Source: Atopobium sp034113385
GTDB taxonomy: Bacteria; Actinomycetota; Coriobacteriia; Coriobacteriales; Atopobiaceae
Length of the DNA stretch: 64,000 nt
Direction of reading: 5' to 3'
NCBI RefSeq assembly: GCF_034113385.1
Contig: NZ_JAXEXL010000011.1
Location: 62,001-126,000, forward strand
Both the position numbers and the translations under genes were made by a program. Below the pieces are notes generated by a model, which did no database searches, was not told the origin of the DNA, and saw only the letters and a program-made list of their open reading frames with translations. Positions 24,884-34,076 of the stretch are shown here, piece after piece; position 1 is the stretch's first letter, and the number at the start of each line of letters is the position of its first letter.

Positions 24884-25147
24884 TTATGCAATGGTATTAG
24901 CAAGTTTAGCAACGCCGCTCTTACGCTTTGCTGCCTGGTTCTTGTGGATAATACCCTTGGAAGCTGCCTTATCCAGGAGCTTTCCTGCATGCTGAACTGC
25001 TGCCTGAGCTGCTGCAGCGTCATTTGCCTCTACGGCAAGGCGGACGTTTTTAACTGCAGTCTTGAGCTCGGAACGGACTGCCTTGTTGCGAATACGAGCC
25101 TTCTCGGCAGTCTTGATGCGCTTCTTCTGAGACTTAATGTTTGCCAC
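24884..25147 (-). CDS. rpsT: 30S ribosomal protein bS20
   Basis: An 87-residue, highly basic, Ala-rich helical protein of the 30S subunit. MANIKSQKKRI at the start and KGIIHKNQAAKRKSGVAK near the end are the family marks. It starts with GTG on the minus strand after GAAAGGAAACACAC. It stands alone and divergent from lepA, an arrangement common in Gram-positive genomes. Codon use is biased, consistent with high expression. Confidence 0.96.
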   Translation of the reverse strand: MANIKSQKKRIKTAEKARIRNKAVRSELKTAVKNVRLAVEANDAAAAQAAVQHAGKLLDKAASKGIIHKNQAAKRKSGVAKLANTIA

Positions 25148-25223
25148 GTGTGTTTCCTTTCAAAAATAATCTCTGTGAGGCCTCTGACGTTGAGACACGG
25201 TGAGGTCAACAAGGAAGTATAGC

Positions 25224-27068
25224 ATGAATGGAGTGGTATACGCTATTATCTCTACTATGACTACATTTGACACCTTACATATCCGCAACTTCTCTGTTGT
25301 GGCACACATCGATCACGGTAAATCAACGATTTCTGACCGTATTTTGGAACTTACCCATACGGTTGAGGAACGTGACATGGAACAGCAGTTGCTTGATTCC
25401 ATGGATATTGAGCGTGAGCGTGGTATTACCATCAAATCCAACGCCGTTCGCGTGGTGTATGAGGCTCGTGATGGACAAAAGTACCAGTTTAATCTTATTG
25501 ACACACCTGGCCATGTTGACTTCACCTATGAAGTATCTCGTTCGCTGGCTGCCTGTGAGGGAGCCGTCTTGGTTGTTGATGCAACTCAGGGCGTCGAGGC
25601 ACAAACCGTGTCTAATGCCACGCTTGCCATGAATGCCAACTTGGATATCGTTCCTGCTATTAACAAGATTGACCTTCCGAGTGCACATCCAGAAGAGGTT
25701 AAGATAGAAATAGAGGAGGAACTGGCAATCCCAGCTGAAGATGCCGTCTGTGTTTCTGGCAAGACAGGTGAGGGCATCCAAGATCTTCTCGAAAGCATTG
25801 TGTATTTGGTTTCTCCTCCTACGGGTGATTCACAGGCACCGCTTAAGGCATTGATTTTAGATTCATATTTTGATGAGTATCGCGGTGTTGTTGCTACGGT
25901 GCGCATCTTTGATGGCGTGCTTAAGGCTGGTCAAAAGCTTAAACTCATGGCTGTGGGGGAGAACTTTATCTGTGATGGCGTTGGCTGTAAGCGCCCCGTT
26001 GAGGTGAGTTTGCCCCAGCTTGGCGTGGGTGAGGTTGGTTTTGTTGTTACTGGTCTTAAGGACCCCGCTTTGGTTAAGACGGGCGATACCATTACCTTGG
26101 CAGACAACCCGTGTGCAGAACCATGCTCAGGGTATCATGAAGCCAAGCCTATGGTGTATACAGGCCTGTTCCCCGTGGATAACAAGCAGTATGAAAACTT
26201 GCGCGATGCTCTCGAGAAACTTAAGGTAAACGACCCATCCCTTACCTGGACGCCCGAGACTTCTGTGGCATTGGGTTTTGGTTTCCGCGTTGGTTTTTTG
26301 GGCCTGCTCCATATGGAAGTGGTTAAGGAGCGCCTTGAGCGTGAGTTTGACCTATCGTTAATTGCCACATCGCCCTCAGTGAGCTATCGGGTGTATCTAA
26401 CAGATGGTGAGCAGATTTCTATTACCAGTCCGCAGGAGTTACCTGAGCCTACGCGCATTGACCATATTGATGAGCCATATCTTAAGGCAAAAGTTATTGT
26501 TCCGCCTGACTACATGGGTGCCGTTATGCAGCTTGCGGTAGAACATCGTGGCGCTATGCAAGACATGGTGTATCTGACCGAGAAAAGCGTGGAGATGCAC
26601 TTTGACATTCCGTTGGCAGAGCTGATTTTGGACTTTTTTGACCAGCTTAAGAGTCGCACTAAGGGATACGCATCACTGGATTATGAGTTTGGTGATTACC
26701 GTGCGTCTGACCTGGTTAAGCTTGATATCTTACTTTCTGGTGAGGTTGTGGATGCCTTGTCGTTTATCGTGCATAAAGACAAAGCCTATGACATGGGACG
26801 TTCTTTATGTGACAAACTCAAAGAAATTATTCCACGTCAGCAATTTGAAGTTCCTATTCAGGGCGCTATTGGTAACAAAATTATTAGTCGCTCAACCGTA
26901 AAAGCTATGCGTAAGGATGTTCTTGCTAAATGCTATGGCGGCGATATTTCGCGTAAACGCAAGCTGTTAGAAAAGCAAAAAGAGGGCAAAAAGCGCATGA
27001 AGCAAATTGGTTCGGTTGAAGTTCCGCAAGAGGCGTTTCTTGCGGTGCTCAAGGTGGACGACGAGTAA
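25224..27068 (+). CDS. lepA: Elongation factor 4 (LepA) GTPase
   Basis: A translational GTPase of about 614 residues that acts on ribosomes with misplaced tRNAs. G1 AHIDHGKST (28-36), effector RGITIKSNAVR, G3 DTPGH, G4 NKID, and the LepA-only C-terminal domain ending KKRMKQIGSVEVPQEAFLAVL are all seen. Start choice is uncertain: ATG 25224 has AAGGAAG six bases before it, while ATG 25257 (11 codons later) fits the usual family N-terminus better (603 residues) but has no ribosome site and could be leaderless. It is followed by a dus gene with a TAATG overlap. Confidence 0.93.
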   Translation: MNGVVYAIISTMTTFDTLHIRNFSVVAHIDHGKSTISDRILELTHTVEERDMEQQLLDSMDIERERGITIKSNAVRVVYEARDGQKYQFNLIDTPGHVDFTYEVSRSLAACEGAVLVVDATQGVEAQTVSNATLAMNANLDIVPAINKIDLPSAHPEEVKIEIEEELAIPAEDAVCVSGKTGEGIQDLLESIVYLVSPPTGDSQAPLKALILDSYFDEYRGVVATVRIFDGVLKAGQKLKLMAVGENFICDGVGCKRPVEVSLPQLGVGEVGFVVTGLKDPALVKTGDTITLADNPCAEPCSGYHEAKPMVYTGLFPVDNKQYENLRDALEKLKVNDPSLTWTPETSVALGFGFRVGFLGLLHMEVVKERLEREFDLSLIATSPSVSYRVYLTDGEQISITSPQELPEPTRIDHIDEPYLKAKVIVPPDYMGAVMQLAVEHRGAMQDMVYLTEKSVEMHFDIPLAELILDFFDQLKSRTKGYASLDYEFGDYRASDLVKLDILLSGEVVDALSFIVHKDKAYDMGRSLCDKLKEIIPRQQFEVPIQGAIGNKIISRSTVKAMRKDVLAKCYGGDISRKRKLLEKQKEGKKRMKQIGSVEVPQEAFLAVLKVDDE

Positions 27069-28150
27069 TGGAGTTATCCGTATCTGAGCTGCTACAAACC
27101 TATGGACCTTCTGCGGGTTTATCGCCCACGCTTGCTCCAGCACCAAGCGATACCTCATTTGCACAGCGCTTGTCGCACAACCCATTTTTGATGGCACCTA
27201 TGGCTGGCGTGTCGGATGCGGCATATCGCATTATGGCTCGTGCTGGTGGTGCTGCATGGGCAGTCAGTGAAATGGTTTCTGTTGCTGGTCTTCATTATGG
27301 TGGCGAGAAAACCTGGGAGCTTGCTCTTCCACATGATGCTGAGCCAGATATGGTGGTGCAGCTCTTTGGCAGCAAGCCAGAGCAGTTTGCCGAGGCAGCT
27401 GTTGCCATAACAGAACGCTTAGGTAAGCGCTTGAGTGCCCTTGATGTGAACATGGCCTGTCCGGTACCTAAAGTAACACGCAAAGGTGAAGGTTCTGCCT
27501 TGTTGAATGAGCCTCAGCGTGCTGGAGCAATCATTAAAAGTATTACACGCAACACAACGGTTCCTGTTACGGCAAAAATTCGTATTGGGCGTACACCTAA
27601 TGCCATTGTAGGCCCTGAGTTTGCACGCAGACTAGAAGATGCTGGTATTGCTGCTCTTGCGGTGCACGGGCGCACGGCTTCACAGATGTATCGTGGGTCG
27701 TCTCATCTGGAGCATGTATGTGAAGTTGCCCAGGCAGTGTCCATTCCGGTTATTGGATCGGGAGACATGCTAACACCCGAAGCAGCAGCATATGTGGTTA
27801 CCCAAACGCCCTGCGCAGCAGTCTATATTGCACGCGGCAGCTATGGTAATCCTTGGCTGTTTGGTGATGCTGCGTCGCTGTTGTGCGGCAAGGCTCCTGC
27901 CAAGCACGCCATAACTCAGCGCCTTAACGCATTTGACTTGCATGTTCGTTTATTGGTGGCAACTGGTGCACATCTGGCCCGCGCGCGTAGCCTTGCTGGC
28001 TGGTATTTACGCAGCATTCCGCAGGCAGCACTATGGCGTCAAAAAGCTGTTGGATGCGTTACTCCGCAGGATTACTATGAGCTTATAGCTGAAGTAAAAT
28101 ATGAGTTTTTGGCTCATGGACTTGATGAGCATGAGCACGTCCGCGGGTGA
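27068..28150 (+). CDS. tRNA-dihydrouridine synthase (DusB family)
   Basis: A 360-residue FMN enzyme that reduces uridines in the D-loop of tRNA. The TIM barrel carries LMAPMAGVSDAAYR (41-54), VQLFGSKPE, the catalytic Cys131 in LDVNMACPVPKV, the AKIRIG and VHGRT strands and the FMN-phosphate site IGSGDM. An N-terminal extension of about 35 residues (Pro/Ser-rich) precedes the barrel. It overlaps lepA by one base, so translation is coupled. Assignment to DusB rather than another Dus is by general look and gene context. Confidence 0.88.
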   Translation: MELSVSELLQTYGPSAGLSPTLAPAPSDTSFAQRLSHNPFLMAPMAGVSDAAYRIMARAGGAAWAVSEMVSVAGLHYGGEKTWELALPHDAEPDMVVQLFGSKPEQFAEAAVAITERLGKRLSALDVNMACPVPKVTRKGEGSALLNEPQRAGAIIKSITRNTTVPVTAKIRIGRTPNAIVGPEFARRLEDAGIAALAVHGRTASQMYRGSSHLEHVCEVAQAVSIPVIGSGDMLTPEAAAYVVTQTPCAAVYIARGSYGNPWLFGDAASLLCGKAPAKHAITQRLNAFDLHVRLLVATGAHLARARSLAGWYLRSIPQAALWRQKAVGCVTPQDYYELIAEVKYEFLAHGLDEHEHVRG

Positions 28151-28154
28151 TTAT

Positions 28155-29438
28155 ATGAGCATACCCAGTGGATTTGTCCACGATTATTCTGAAGATATGC
28201 CACGTGCGCTTTATGTACATATTCCGTTTTGTGCAAAGCGTTGCCAGTATTGTGATTTTGCCACTTGGGCAACAGTGCGCACTGATACCCTTATGGCAAA
28301 CTACGTTGACAGCCTCATACACTCACTGCATCAGCTTGCTTCGGTAGGGTTGCTCACCAGCATTCAGACAGTTTATCTTGGCGGTGGTACTCCTTCACTT
28401 TTAGGCGAGAAGCTCGTGCATCTTGTCAAAGAGATTGGTCAACTCTGTGCGCCTGTAGAGTTTAGTTGTGAGGCTAATCCTGAGTCATTTTCACAAAGCC
28501 TTGCTCAAGATTTAGCTGTTTGTGGTGTTACTCGCATTTCTTTGGGTGTGCAGTCTTTGGTAGACCAAGAGCTTGAGGCCTTGGGTCGAGTTCATTCTGC
28601 TCAAACAGCCCATCAGGCTCTTACTTTTGCCAAACAAGCTGGCCTTGATGTATCGGCAGATTTAATGTGTGGCATTCCGCTTCAAACGCATCAAAGCTGG
28701 GAGTATTCCATCAATCAGCTTCTTAACTGCGGTGTAGATCATCTGAGTATCTATCCGCTTATGATTGAAGAACATACACCGTTTTGGAAGCAGTATCAAA
28801 ATGGACTACTTGCTTTGCCCGACGATGATGTACAGGCACAGATGATGTGCTTTGCCCAAAATATGTTGCAACAACAGGGATTTTCTCGCTATGAAGTGGC
28901 TAGTTATGCACGTCCAAACAAACAATGTCAGCATAATTTGGCCTACTGGTCTGGTGTGTCATATCTTGCTTTAGGTGCTTCAGGTTCTGCCATGCTTTCC
29001 AAACAGGCATATGAAGCTTTTTGTAAGCTTGTGCCGCATATGCCACAACTCGATGCTGATATTTCGCGAGTGCGATATACGATTTCTAGCACGCATAGGC
29101 AGGTGGCAACTGCACAGTGTTTGGCGCAGCTTTCCTATAGTTTGGAACTTCTTACTGATCGTCAGGCTGCTGCAGAGGATTTAATGTTGGCTGCACGCAC
29201 AAGCTATGGTATTACACCTGTGCTCTATGCACGCGCTTGTGCCGCACTGGGCCGCTTGAAGTTAGATGCAGCGCTTAATCAAGCACGGCGTATGGGGTTG
29301 TTAGAACAGCGGGCATATTGCCAATGGACACCAACTCAACAAGGGTGGCTGTTGGGAAATGAGCTCTATGGCCTGCTGTGGGATTTAGCGCAGAAGCCTG
29401 TTGCATCAATGCAGATAGCTGGCATAAGTAACGGCTAA
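28155..29438 (+). CDS. hemW: Radical SAM protein HemW (heme chaperone / coproporphyrinogen oxidase-like)
   Basis: A radical SAM protein of about 427 residues. ALYVHIPFCAKRCQYCDF holds the cluster cysteines (Cys26, Cys30, Cys33) with the HemW-type extra residue pattern; GGGTPSLL and SLGVQSL follow. HemW proteins bind and insert heme; older annotations call them oxygen-independent coproporphyrinogen III oxidases. The C-terminal domain (about 340-427) is the usual wing. ATG 28155 lies 4 bases after the dus stop; several in-frame ATGs upstream lie inside dus and would add unrelated residues. The ribosome site is weak, so coupling with dus is likely. Confidence 0.88.
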   Translation: MSIPSGFVHDYSEDMPRALYVHIPFCAKRCQYCDFATWATVRTDTLMANYVDSLIHSLHQLASVGLLTSIQTVYLGGGTPSLLGEKLVHLVKEIGQLCAPVEFSCEANPESFSQSLAQDLAVCGVTRISLGVQSLVDQELEALGRVHSAQTAHQALTFAKQAGLDVSADLMCGIPLQTHQSWEYSINQLLNCGVDHLSIYPLMIEEHTPFWKQYQNGLLALPDDDVQAQMMCFAQNMLQQQGFSRYEVASYARPNKQCQHNLAYWSGVSYLALGASGSAMLSKQAYEAFCKLVPHMPQLDADISRVRYTISSTHRQVATAQCLAQLSYSLELLTDRQAAAEDLMLAARTSYGITPVLYARACAALGRLKLDAALNQARRMGLLEQRAYCQWTPTQQGWLLGNELYGLLWDLAQKPVASMQIAGISNG

Positions 29439-29444
29439 TGTATC

Positions 29445-30122
29445 CTACTGCAAAAACTCGGGAAATTGCTGCTTAAGTTGTGCGGCAGGCAACGGCGTAG
29501 TAAGCAGGGTAAAGTTACCGTTATGTGCCTGAATAAGCCCTACAGCTGCATTAGACGTTTTGGTTGTGCGACTTTTCCATCCCCGTGTAAGCGTATCAGC
29601 TTCCATAAACTCCCAAATAAGGTAGCGCACCAAAGCGCCATGAGCGACAACAAGAATCTTATCTCCATCGGAAGCGTCGCGATACATCTGCTCAAAGATA
29701 CGACGAATACGCCTGCGAACATCATTGCGCTTCTCGCCACCAAAGCGAGAAAAGTCTTGCATAAGATAACTGCTTATAAATTTGAATTGGTTGTTCTTAT
29801 ACGGTTTGCCATCGAGGGAACCAAAATCAAATTCACGTAAGTCTTCAGCAAGCTGTAGTTGTACCGCATGGTTGTGCAGCACGATGCGTGCGGTATCTTG
29901 TGCGCGCTTAAGCGGTGAACAATAACAGGCAGCAAAATGCACGTCTTTAAGGGCATCAGCGGTATCGTGAATGAGGTATAGGTACTCATCTACCAGCGCA
30001 GAATCAACGTTTCCACCTTGAATAATGCGCTTACAATTAAACTCGGTTTTGCCATGGCGCATATAATAAAAGGTAACAGTCTTATCTGTTGGGTTGGTAG
30101 ATGTTGGAGATATTGGGGACAT
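29445..30122 (-). CDS. Histidine phosphatase family protein
   Basis: A 225-residue member of the phosphoglycerate mutase-like branch: catalytic RHG (22-24), Arg73 in the SPLKRAQDTA block, acid Glu97 in DLREFDFG and second His161 in VVAHGALVRYLI. It could be a cofactor-dependent mutase or a phosphatase of sugar phosphates or nucleotides; the substrate cannot be told. It converges on hemW with only 6 bases between the two stops and no separate terminator, so the ends of the two transcripts overlap. Confidence 0.85.
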   Translation of the reverse strand: MSPISPTSTNPTDKTVTFYYMRHGKTEFNCKRIIQGGNVDSALVDEYLYLIHDTADALKDVHFAACYCSPLKRAQDTARIVLHNHAVQLQLAEDLREFDFGSLDGKPYKNNQFKFISSYLMQDFSRFGGEKRNDVRRRIRRIFEQMYRDASDGDKILVVAHGALVRYLIWEFMEADTLTRGWKSRTTKTSNAAVGLIQAHNGNFTLLTTPLPAAQLKQQFPEFLQ

Positions 30123-30223
30123 ACTTGCTCTTCTCTGCCGCTCAATGCGTTCATAGGATAGGTGCTTGCGCGTTTATTGTTTGTACTATGCCACAGGAAT
30201 GCTTAAGATGCATGCATGATGGA

Positions 30224-30229
30224 TATAAT
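30224..30229 (+). promoter_or_regulatory. Candidate -10 box before the DnaJ-like gene
   Basis: A perfect TATAAT at 30224-30229, 68 bases before the start codon. No good -35 box lies 16-18 bases upstream. No CIRCE or HAIR type repeat is visible in this 174-base gap. Confidence 0.4.
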
Positions 30230-30296
30230 CTCGCACGTATGAAGTATTGTAGGTTACAAGTAGGTCATAAAAAACCTTGGGGATAGGATTTTAGCC

Positions 30297-31397
30297 TTGG
30301 CTTCTATGAATGAGAAGGACTATTACGATATTTTGGGTGTCTCGCCTCATGCAAGTGTGGATGAGATTCGCAAGACATTCCAACAAAAGGCTCGTAAACT
30401 GCATCCTGATGTCAATAAAGCTCCCGATGCGGAAGAGAAGTTCAAAGAGCTTTCAGAGGCATATGCGGTGCTTTCTGATGAGTCTAAGCGCAGGCGTTAT
30501 GATGCCATGCGCTCAGGTAGTCCTTTTGCCTCTTCGGGTAATTGGAATCCTTCTACTCCTGGCGATGTAGACTTTGGCGGTTGGCCGTTTGGTGGCTGGG
30601 GCTCTCCCTTTGGCACTTCTCCTTTTGGAGGAGCTGGTTCTGCCAAAGCGAGGACGCGTGCACGTGCCTATAACCCCAAAGCAGGTGCTGATGTGGTGTA
30701 TCAAATAGATTTTGATGCAGATACAGCCAAAAAAGGTACGCGGCGCGGCATAACCTATAACCATTTTGCTAGCTGCAGTGTTTGTGCTGGTAAAGGGTCG
30801 GTACATACCGGTCATGCTCAAACCTGTCCCACCTGTAATGGCACTGGCCACATAAGTGTTGATCTTATGAGTGTGCTGGGCTTTGGTGAAGTACAAATGG
30901 TTTGCCCTGAATGTGAAGGCACGGGTAAGGTTGTAGCAGATCCTTGTGAGGCCTGTGGTGGCTCTGGTCGCGTGCTTACTGCGAGTGAGATTGTGGTTGA
31001 TATTCCTGCTAATTCACATAATGGTGATGTCATTCGTTTGGCTGGCAAAGGCAATGCGGGCACAAATGGTTCTGCTGCTGGTGACTTTGTGTTGAGAGTT
31101 GGCGTTCCTAGCGAACGTTTGGATCCCTTGCAAGCTTTTGGCTTTAGACTGGTAGGTATTACCCTGCCATTTTTTGCCTATGGTGTTGTTGCAAGAACAC
31201 TGTTAGGCTTTAGTTTTACCTTCTCAATTCCTCTATTTATAGGCTTGTACCTTGTGTTTTCTCGTGGCGTTATAGGCAGGCGTGGTACCTGGTGGAAAAA
31301 CGCTTTGCGTTACTTAGGTGATGGCTTTGCAAATGGCTTAATTATCACTTTGTTCTTGGTGGCAATGGTATCATGCATTTCCGGTGGGCGTTTTTAG
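30297..31397 (+). CDS. Membrane-anchored DnaJ-like protein (J domain, zinc fingers, C-terminal membrane segments)
   Basis: A 366-residue protein with a J domain (about 5-70, HPD at 36-38), a Gly/Phe-rich linker (about 75-118), four CxxC zinc repeats (Cys160/163, 177/180, 203/206, 217/220) and one short C-terminal beta domain (about 225-272). It lacks the second substrate domain and dimer region of DnaJ; instead about three hydrophobic segments (about 284-300, 303-322, 344-361) follow. It probably recruits DnaK to the membrane. The start is TTG 30297 after GGGGATAGGA; ATG 30306 is an alternative. A complete dnaJ follows 50 bases later. Confidence 0.82.
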   Translation: MASMNEKDYYDILGVSPHASVDEIRKTFQQKARKLHPDVNKAPDAEEKFKELSEAYAVLSDESKRRRYDAMRSGSPFASSGNWNPSTPGDVDFGGWPFGGWGSPFGTSPFGGAGSAKARTRARAYNPKAGADVVYQIDFDADTAKKGTRRGITYNHFASCSVCAGKGSVHTGHAQTCPTCNGTGHISVDLMSVLGFGEVQMVCPECEGTGKVVADPCEACGGSGRVLTASEIVVDIPANSHNGDVIRLAGKGNAGTNGSAAGDFVLRVGVPSERLDPLQAFGFRLVGITLPFFAYGVVARTLLGFSFTFSIPLFIGLYLVFSRGVIGRRGTWWKNALRYLGDGFANGLIITLFLVAMVSCISGGRF

Positions 31398-31462
31398 CTT
31401 CCAAGAGTTTCTGAACTCAAATATAGTGTGACGGTTTCCATTTCGATGTGATTGGTTTTGGT

Positions 31463-32623
31463 GTGGCTGCTTCAAAGGATTATTACGAGATTTTGGGCGT
31501 CGAGCGTGATGCGGATGCAAAAACTATAAAACGTGCGTTTTTAAAGCTTGCGCGCAAGTTACACCCCGATGTTTCAAACGAGCCAGACGCGGAAGAGAAG
31601 TTTAAAGAGATTAATGAAGCCTATTCCGTCTTATCTGACGAGAAACGCCGTGCAAATTATGATCAGTTTGGTAATCCCGATGGTCCCACTGGCTTTGGCG
31701 GGGACTACGTGGACATGTCTGATATTTTTGGCGGCTTTGGTATGGACGATTTGTTTTCGTCCTTCTTTGGCGGTATGGGCGGTAACTCTGGCGCTCGTTC
31801 TGTTCGTACACGCGGTCGCGATATGGGCCTTAATCTGCATATCTCTTTGGAAGAAGCGGCTGCGGGTTGTACCAAGACAGTTGCCTATGATCGCTTGGCT
31901 CCTTGTGATGATTGTGGCGGCACCGGTGTAGGCGAGAGTGGAAAGGTAACCACCTGCAGCCACTGCCATGGTACGGGTCGTGTTGTTACCGTTCAGCAGA
32001 CTATCTTGGGTCAAATGCAAACGCAAACTACCTGTCCTGAGTGTGGTGGTACTGGCAAGATTGTGGAAGGTGCTTGTGAGACCTGCGGTGGTCAAGGCCG
32101 CACTCCTTCGCGTGAGACCGTTCAGGTTCAGATTCCTGCTGGTATTCATTCTGGCCAGTCTATTCGTATTAAGGGCCGTGGTGAAGCGGGCGTTCGCGGC
32201 GAGGCTGCGGGTGACTTGGTGGTAACCATTAACGTTTCTGAGCATGAACAATTCCAGCGCCAAGGTGATGACCTCTATTATGTGCTTGCCATTGATGCTT
32301 TTGAGGCCATGGTTGGAACTACCTATACGATTGATGGCATTTTAGCTAACGAGAAGGTCGATGTTGTTGTTCCTGCTGGTTGCCAATATGGCCAGCGTCT
32401 TGTGGTTTCTCGCTATGGTATGCCGCGTTTACATAGTTCTGCCCGCGGCAATTTGATTGTTGCTGTTGAGGTAAGCATTCCTACTGCATTAACTGATGAG
32501 CAGCTTACGCTTGTTCATAAGCTGATGGTACAGCGCACATCTCAAGCTGAGAAAGAGAATCAAATCCCAAAAGCCAAGGCTGACACTAAAAAGAAGCGTC
32601 CTCGTAAAGGTCACCATAAGTGA
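31463..32623 (+). CDS. dnaJ: Molecular chaperone DnaJ
   Basis: A co-chaperone of about 386 residues that stimulates DnaK ATPase and delivers clients. J domain (about 5-70, HPD at 34-36), Gly/Phe-rich linker, four zinc knuckles (CDDCGGTG, CSHCHGTG, CPECGGTG, CETCGGQG), two C-terminal beta domains and a basic tail KKKRPRKGHHK. GTG 31463 gives the common N-terminus A-S-K-D-Y-Y; GTG 31448 is possible, and neither has a strong ribosome site. dnaK and grpE are not adjacent. The MtaB-type gene overlaps its stop. Confidence 0.94.
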   Translation: MAASKDYYEILGVERDADAKTIKRAFLKLARKLHPDVSNEPDAEEKFKEINEAYSVLSDEKRRANYDQFGNPDGPTGFGGDYVDMSDIFGGFGMDDLFSSFFGGMGGNSGARSVRTRGRDMGLNLHISLEEAAAGCTKTVAYDRLAPCDDCGGTGVGESGKVTTCSHCHGTGRVVTVQQTILGQMQTQTTCPECGGTGKIVEGACETCGGQGRTPSRETVQVQIPAGIHSGQSIRIKGRGEAGVRGEAAGDLVVTINVSEHEQFQRQGDDLYYVLAIDAFEAMVGTTYTIDGILANEKVDVVVPAGCQYGQRLVVSRYGMPRLHSSARGNLIVAVEVSIPTALTDEQLTLVHKLMVQRTSQAEKENQIPKAKADTKKKRPRKGHHK

Positions 32624-33924
32624 ACGCTGCAATCCCGCGCATTGCGTTTGTTAATTTGGGCTGTCGTGTTAATCGCTTTGAGCTTGATGATATGGCATAT
32701 ACTGCCGAACTTCTAGGCGCACAGGTTGTACGTCCAGAAGAGGCTGATGTTGTTGTTATTAACACCTGTGCCGTAACGGGTGAAGCTGAGGCAAAAACAC
32801 GTAAAACAATTCGCAAGCATGCTGCTTTAACACATAGACCACTTGTTATGGCTACAGGTTGCGTTGCCAATCTTTTTGCTGACGAGCTTACTGATTTAGG
32901 GGAGCAGGTGCTTGTCGAGACAAACAAGTGCCTGGTACCCATGCGTGCTTTGCAAGAGTTGGGCTTTGACGTTGATTATGAGCTTGTAGCTGCGTCTCAC
33001 CAGACTGCAGACACTACCGTGCAAGCATCATCTCTACACTCTGTTTTGACGCCAACGGGCCGCACTCGTCCTGGTATAAAAATTCAAGATGGTTGTGATA
33101 ATCGCTGTACCTATTGCATAGTATGGAAAGCCCGTGGCGCTGGACGCTCATTACCCATAAATCAAGTTATCCAGCGCGTGCAATCAGAACATATACAGGG
33201 CGCTCAAGAAGTGGTTCTTACGGGTATTAATCTGGGTCGGTATGAGGATGTCAGTACAGGCAAAACTGTCAATATTGCAGGGCTTCTCGATAGCCTGCTG
33301 GAGCATACGGATATTTCTCGGATTCGTCTGTCGTCCATTGAGCCCCAGGATGTAGGTGCAGAGTTGTTGGGGGTTATTGCGCAATCAAATGGGCGCGTGG
33401 CGCCGTATTTACACATTCCATTGCAGTCAGGTTGTAATCAAACACTTACACGCATGGGTCGGGCCTATAGCCTTGATGAATATCTGCGTACGATTGAGCT
33501 AACAAAAACAATGCTTTCCAATGTGTTTTTAGGCTGCGACCTCATTGTTGGTTTTCCGGGCGAGACAAGCACTGAGTTTGAGCAAAGTTTGCAAACATGT
33601 ATGGATGTTACCTTCTCAAAAATGCATATTTTTAGGTATTCTAAACGTCCTGGAACTCCTGCAGCTACTATGGCACATCAGGTGGATGCACAAACAAAGG
33701 CTTTTCGTGCAAAACAGGCTCGTGAACTGGCATTATCTATGCGTAAAGAGCTTGCTGCTTCACTGGTAGGCACCACAGATTCCATAATTTCACAGGTGGA
33801 TGGTAAGGGTATCTCATCAGGTTTGTTTGAAGTACAATTTGACCGCCCACTGCCTATTGGAATGCATATCTGCACAATAACAGGGGTGCAGGGGACAACA
33901 CTTTTGGCATCGCCTTTAGATTAA
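32620..33924 (+). CDS. mtaB: tRNA N6-threonylcarbamoyladenosine methylthiotransferase (MtaB)
   Basis: A 434-residue radical SAM enzyme that adds a methylthio group to t6A37 of tRNAs reading ANN codons. It has the UPF0004 domain (Cys15, Cys50, Cys81 for one cluster), the radical SAM cluster CDNRCTYC (Cys159, Cys163, Cys166) and a C-terminal TRAM-like domain. The NTCAVTGEAEAK motif is the MtaB-type variant that sets it apart from MiaB and RimO, both of which are also in this window. It starts with GTG overlapping the dnaJ stop by 4 bases. Confidence 0.88.
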   Translation: MNAAIPRIAFVNLGCRVNRFELDDMAYTAELLGAQVVRPEEADVVVINTCAVTGEAEAKTRKTIRKHAALTHRPLVMATGCVANLFADELTDLGEQVLVETNKCLVPMRALQELGFDVDYELVAASHQTADTTVQASSLHSVLTPTGRTRPGIKIQDGCDNRCTYCIVWKARGAGRSLPINQVIQRVQSEHIQGAQEVVLTGINLGRYEDVSTGKTVNIAGLLDSLLEHTDISRIRLSSIEPQDVGAELLGVIAQSNGRVAPYLHIPLQSGCNQTLTRMGRAYSLDEYLRTIELTKTMLSNVFLGCDLIVGFPGETSTEFEQSLQTCMDVTFSKMHIFRYSKRPGTPAATMAHQVDAQTKAFRAKQARELALSMRKELAASLVGTTDSIISQVDGKGISSGLFEVQFDRPLPIGMHICTITGVQGTTLLASPLD

Positions 33925-33935
33925 GTTTCAATTTC

Positions 33936-33964
33936 TTGATTGTTTCCACTTTGACTTTTATAGG
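33936..33964 (+). promoter_or_regulatory. Candidate promoter of oppA
   Basis: TTGATT (33936-33941) and TATAGG (33959-33964) with a 17-base spacer, giving a leader of about 105 bases before oppA. Boxes are fair, not ideal. Confidence 0.4.
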
Positions 33965-34076
33965 TTAATAACTTGTTACTAACCCTCTTTTATGCACGGT
34001 ATCGTGTATTGTGCTAAAAATCACATTTGCCCTACACCAGTAAATGTGAACGTACACGAAGAGGAAGGTAAACAGT

